Source of the DNA: Chamaecyparis obtusa
Lineage: Eukaryota; Streptophyta; Pinopsida; Cupressales; Cupressaceae
DNA: 64,000 nucleotides
Assembly (NCBI GenBank): GCA_027943335.1
Contig: BSBK01001118.1
Span: 1,415,501 to 1,479,500, forward strand
Direction: 5' to 3'
Numbering within the stretch: position 1 is the first letter of the stretch; each line of letters begins with the position of its first letter. The notes below the pieces were generated by a model, which made no database searches, was not told the origin of the DNA, and worked only from the letters and a program-made list of their open reading frames with translations. Both the position numbers and the translations under genes were made by a program. Positions 62,667 through 64,000 of this stretch are shown in pieces.

Positions 62667-64000
62667 ATGGCGAGTCATTTCAGGAAAGAAAGCCCTAAGT
62701 TTGATGGAGTAAATTTTGACAGCTAGAAAGAAAAGATGAAGACACACCTACTTTGTTTAGGACCAGGATATTGGTTAATCACAAAGAACAAGAAGACTAT
62801 TATTGATGAAGACAAAATTGAAGAATGTACTAATGAGGAAAGAGATCTATTCATGTGTAACATACTTGTCAAATAAGCACTCTTGTTAGCCCTTCCGAAA
62901 AATGAGTACAGTCAGGTAAAATATCTAAAAACATCTCATGAAATTTGGTTAGCTTTACAATCTACTTTTGAAGGTGATGAACATGCAAAGAAAGTCAGAT
63001 TACATAACTGGATATATGCATTTGAAGATATAAGAATGATGGAAGATGAATATGTTAGAAGCTATATTGGTAGAATGTTAGAAATTGTTGTAGGTATAAA
63101 ATCTTGTGAAGGAATCAAGACAGAGAATGAAATGATATGGAAAATTCTGAAGATATTGACTCCTGCATTTAAGCAGACAACGCAGATGATTGAACAAGTT
63201 ATACCTTGTACTGAGAACTTCACCAAAGAAACCCTTCTTGAAAGATTAGAAGCAGCAGAAATGAACTTGCGGCAATCAAGAGATTTACCTAGAATGGAGA
63301 CAGCATTCAGCGCACTTAGTATTCACCCTACTTTGTCAAGAAGCATGAATGTGAGTGGAGATTATGCTAGTAGCAACAGAACCAAGAATGAAGAAAACAA
63401 GAAGATTAAAGAAAGTATTGCCTTACTTGTGAAAAGAGAACCAGACGGTAAGAAAATCTTTAAATGTTGGACTTGTCAAGAATATGGTCATTTTGCATCT
63501 AAATGTCGTAAGAGAGTAAAGAAGTATAGAAAGAACTTTAAACCTAGAACATCTAAAGAATGTTATTATGCTAATGATGAAGAATTTGAAGCTAGTATGA
63601 AGAAATCTCTAAGTGAAAGTGATAATGAGAATGATGATATAGGATTTGTCGCAATAAAAGAAGAAAATCCTGAAACAGAAGTTAAGGAAGAAAAAGCTTT
63701 AGTTTCTCAAGTAGAAAAGAAAGCTGATTGGATTATAGACAGTGGTTGTTCGCATCATATGACTAGAGACATGAAGAAATTCATAAAGTTTAACAATTAT
63801 GGAGTTGTTAGAGTTGGAAACAATGCACCTTGTTTGATAAAAGGTATAGGATCTATTACTCTTGATGAAAAGACTAATACTGATGATATTTACTTTGTGG
63901 ATGGATTGAAACATAATCTTTTGAGTGTTGGATAGTTAGTTGATAAGGGATATCAAGTTTGGTTTACTGAGAAAACTTGTGTAATCAAAGACAAGGATGG
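62667..64000 (+). pseudogene. F gag and start of protease, three stops, cut by window end
   Basis: The ATG at 62667 begins MASHFRKESPKFDGVNFDS and meets TAG at 62724-62726 and TAA at 62874-62876. From 62883 the frame is open for 350 residues and in phase with the ATG: gag core (VKYLKTSHEIWLALQSTFEG, DEYVRSYIGRMLEIVVGI and MIWKILKILTPAF), a CCHC knuckle (CWTCQEYGHFASKC, near 63467) and an acidic linker. The protease then follows with the intact active-site motif WIIDSGCSHHMT (near 63729). A TAG at 63933-63935 interrupts VDGLKHNLLSVG. Apart from three stop codons the sequence is well preserved, suggesting a fairly recent copy. Confidence 0.88.

Larger units (their letters stand above)
37396..64000 (+). 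mobile_element. Element D: Ty3/gypsy element, plus strand, running off the window
   Basis: A 923-bp 5' LTR (37396-38318), an initiator-Met primer site and gag-pol follow in gypsy order: gag, protease, RT, RNase H, integrase. D is interrupted by C at 38656-53078, by solo LTR G at 54777-55956 and by E (with F inside) from 57799. Coding resumes in register on each side of C and G after one target copy is dropped. The 3' end is not in the window, so no target duplication can be checked and no chromodomain can be looked for. D sits in hAT relic M. Confidence 0.87.
61506..64000 (+). mobile_element. Element F: Ty1/copia element, plus strand, 5' part only
   Basis: A 1105-bp 5' LTR (61506-62610) with ends TGTCAACACAG and TTTCTAACA, a primer site and the start of gag-pol. 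The element continues past the window, so its second LTR and target duplication (candidate left copy ATTGA, 61501-61505) cannot be seen. F interrupts E's gag and is the last insertion in this branch of the nest. Confidence 0.82.

Overview
The window looks like intergenic DNA from a very large, repeat-packed plant genome. A gymnosperm such as a conifer is the most likely source. That is an inference from the many old, degenerate LTR retrotransposons with long LTRs, the multi-level nesting and the AT-rich matrix; no host gene fixes the taxon. I see no intact cellular gene, tRNA, rRNA or CRISPR array. Every substantial coding stretch is a relic of a transposable element: hAT transposases (BED plus DUF659), Ty3/gypsy and Ty1/copia gag-pol, and LINE RNase H.

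Layout. (1) 1-1469: non-coding, with a 266-bp tandem duplication. (2) 1470-6100, element H: a short gypsy-type element whose two LTRs face each other head to head. Its right LTR holds a complete hAT element (hAT-1, 2371-5980, TSD CATATTTA). (3) 6490-10392: a second full-length hAT (hAT-2, TSD CTTTCAGC). (4) 10700-13895: three LINE relics, the last with polyA and a 15-bp target duplication. (5) 14615 to the right edge: one nested stack. Its oldest layer is a minus-strand hAT transposase (M) split into 14615-15848 and 36950-37395. Two retrotransposons interrupt M: J (15849-36944, TSD TCTAC) and D (37396 to beyond the window).

Inside J (minus strand, gag only) are L (16739-24569, in J's left LTR, itself carrying three short hAT-like elements), I (25436-30671, TSD ATACC) and K (copia, 31936-36624, TSD TACTC, in J's right LTR). 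Inside D (gypsy, plus strand) are C (38656-53078, TSD AAGAG, minus strand, non-coding), a solo LTR G (54777-55956, TSD CAAGG) and a minus-strand copia E (57799-61505). C carries a short hAT derivative in one LTR and element A (43228-51842) in the other. A's 5' LTR is split by B (43494-46670, TSD AAGTT). E is truncated by a plus-strand copia F (61506 to the edge). The deepest chain is M > D > C > A > B.

How the parts work together. Several elements are non-autonomous but keep replication signals (LTRs, PBS, PPT). A, I and H belong to one group with a tRNA-Asp-type primer site, gag with zinc knuckles, protease, an integrase tail and an extra 3' ORF, but no reverse transcriptase. They would have depended on another element for RT and integrase. 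B is a gag-only copia, J a gag-only gypsy, and C and L are long-LTR elements without recognisable pol. The most interesting signals are in the A/I group: an in-frame UAG at the same place in both copies with two zinc knuckles on each side, a shared RT deletion point, a shared 3' coiled-coil ORF, a shared GC hairpin and arrays of short palindromes.
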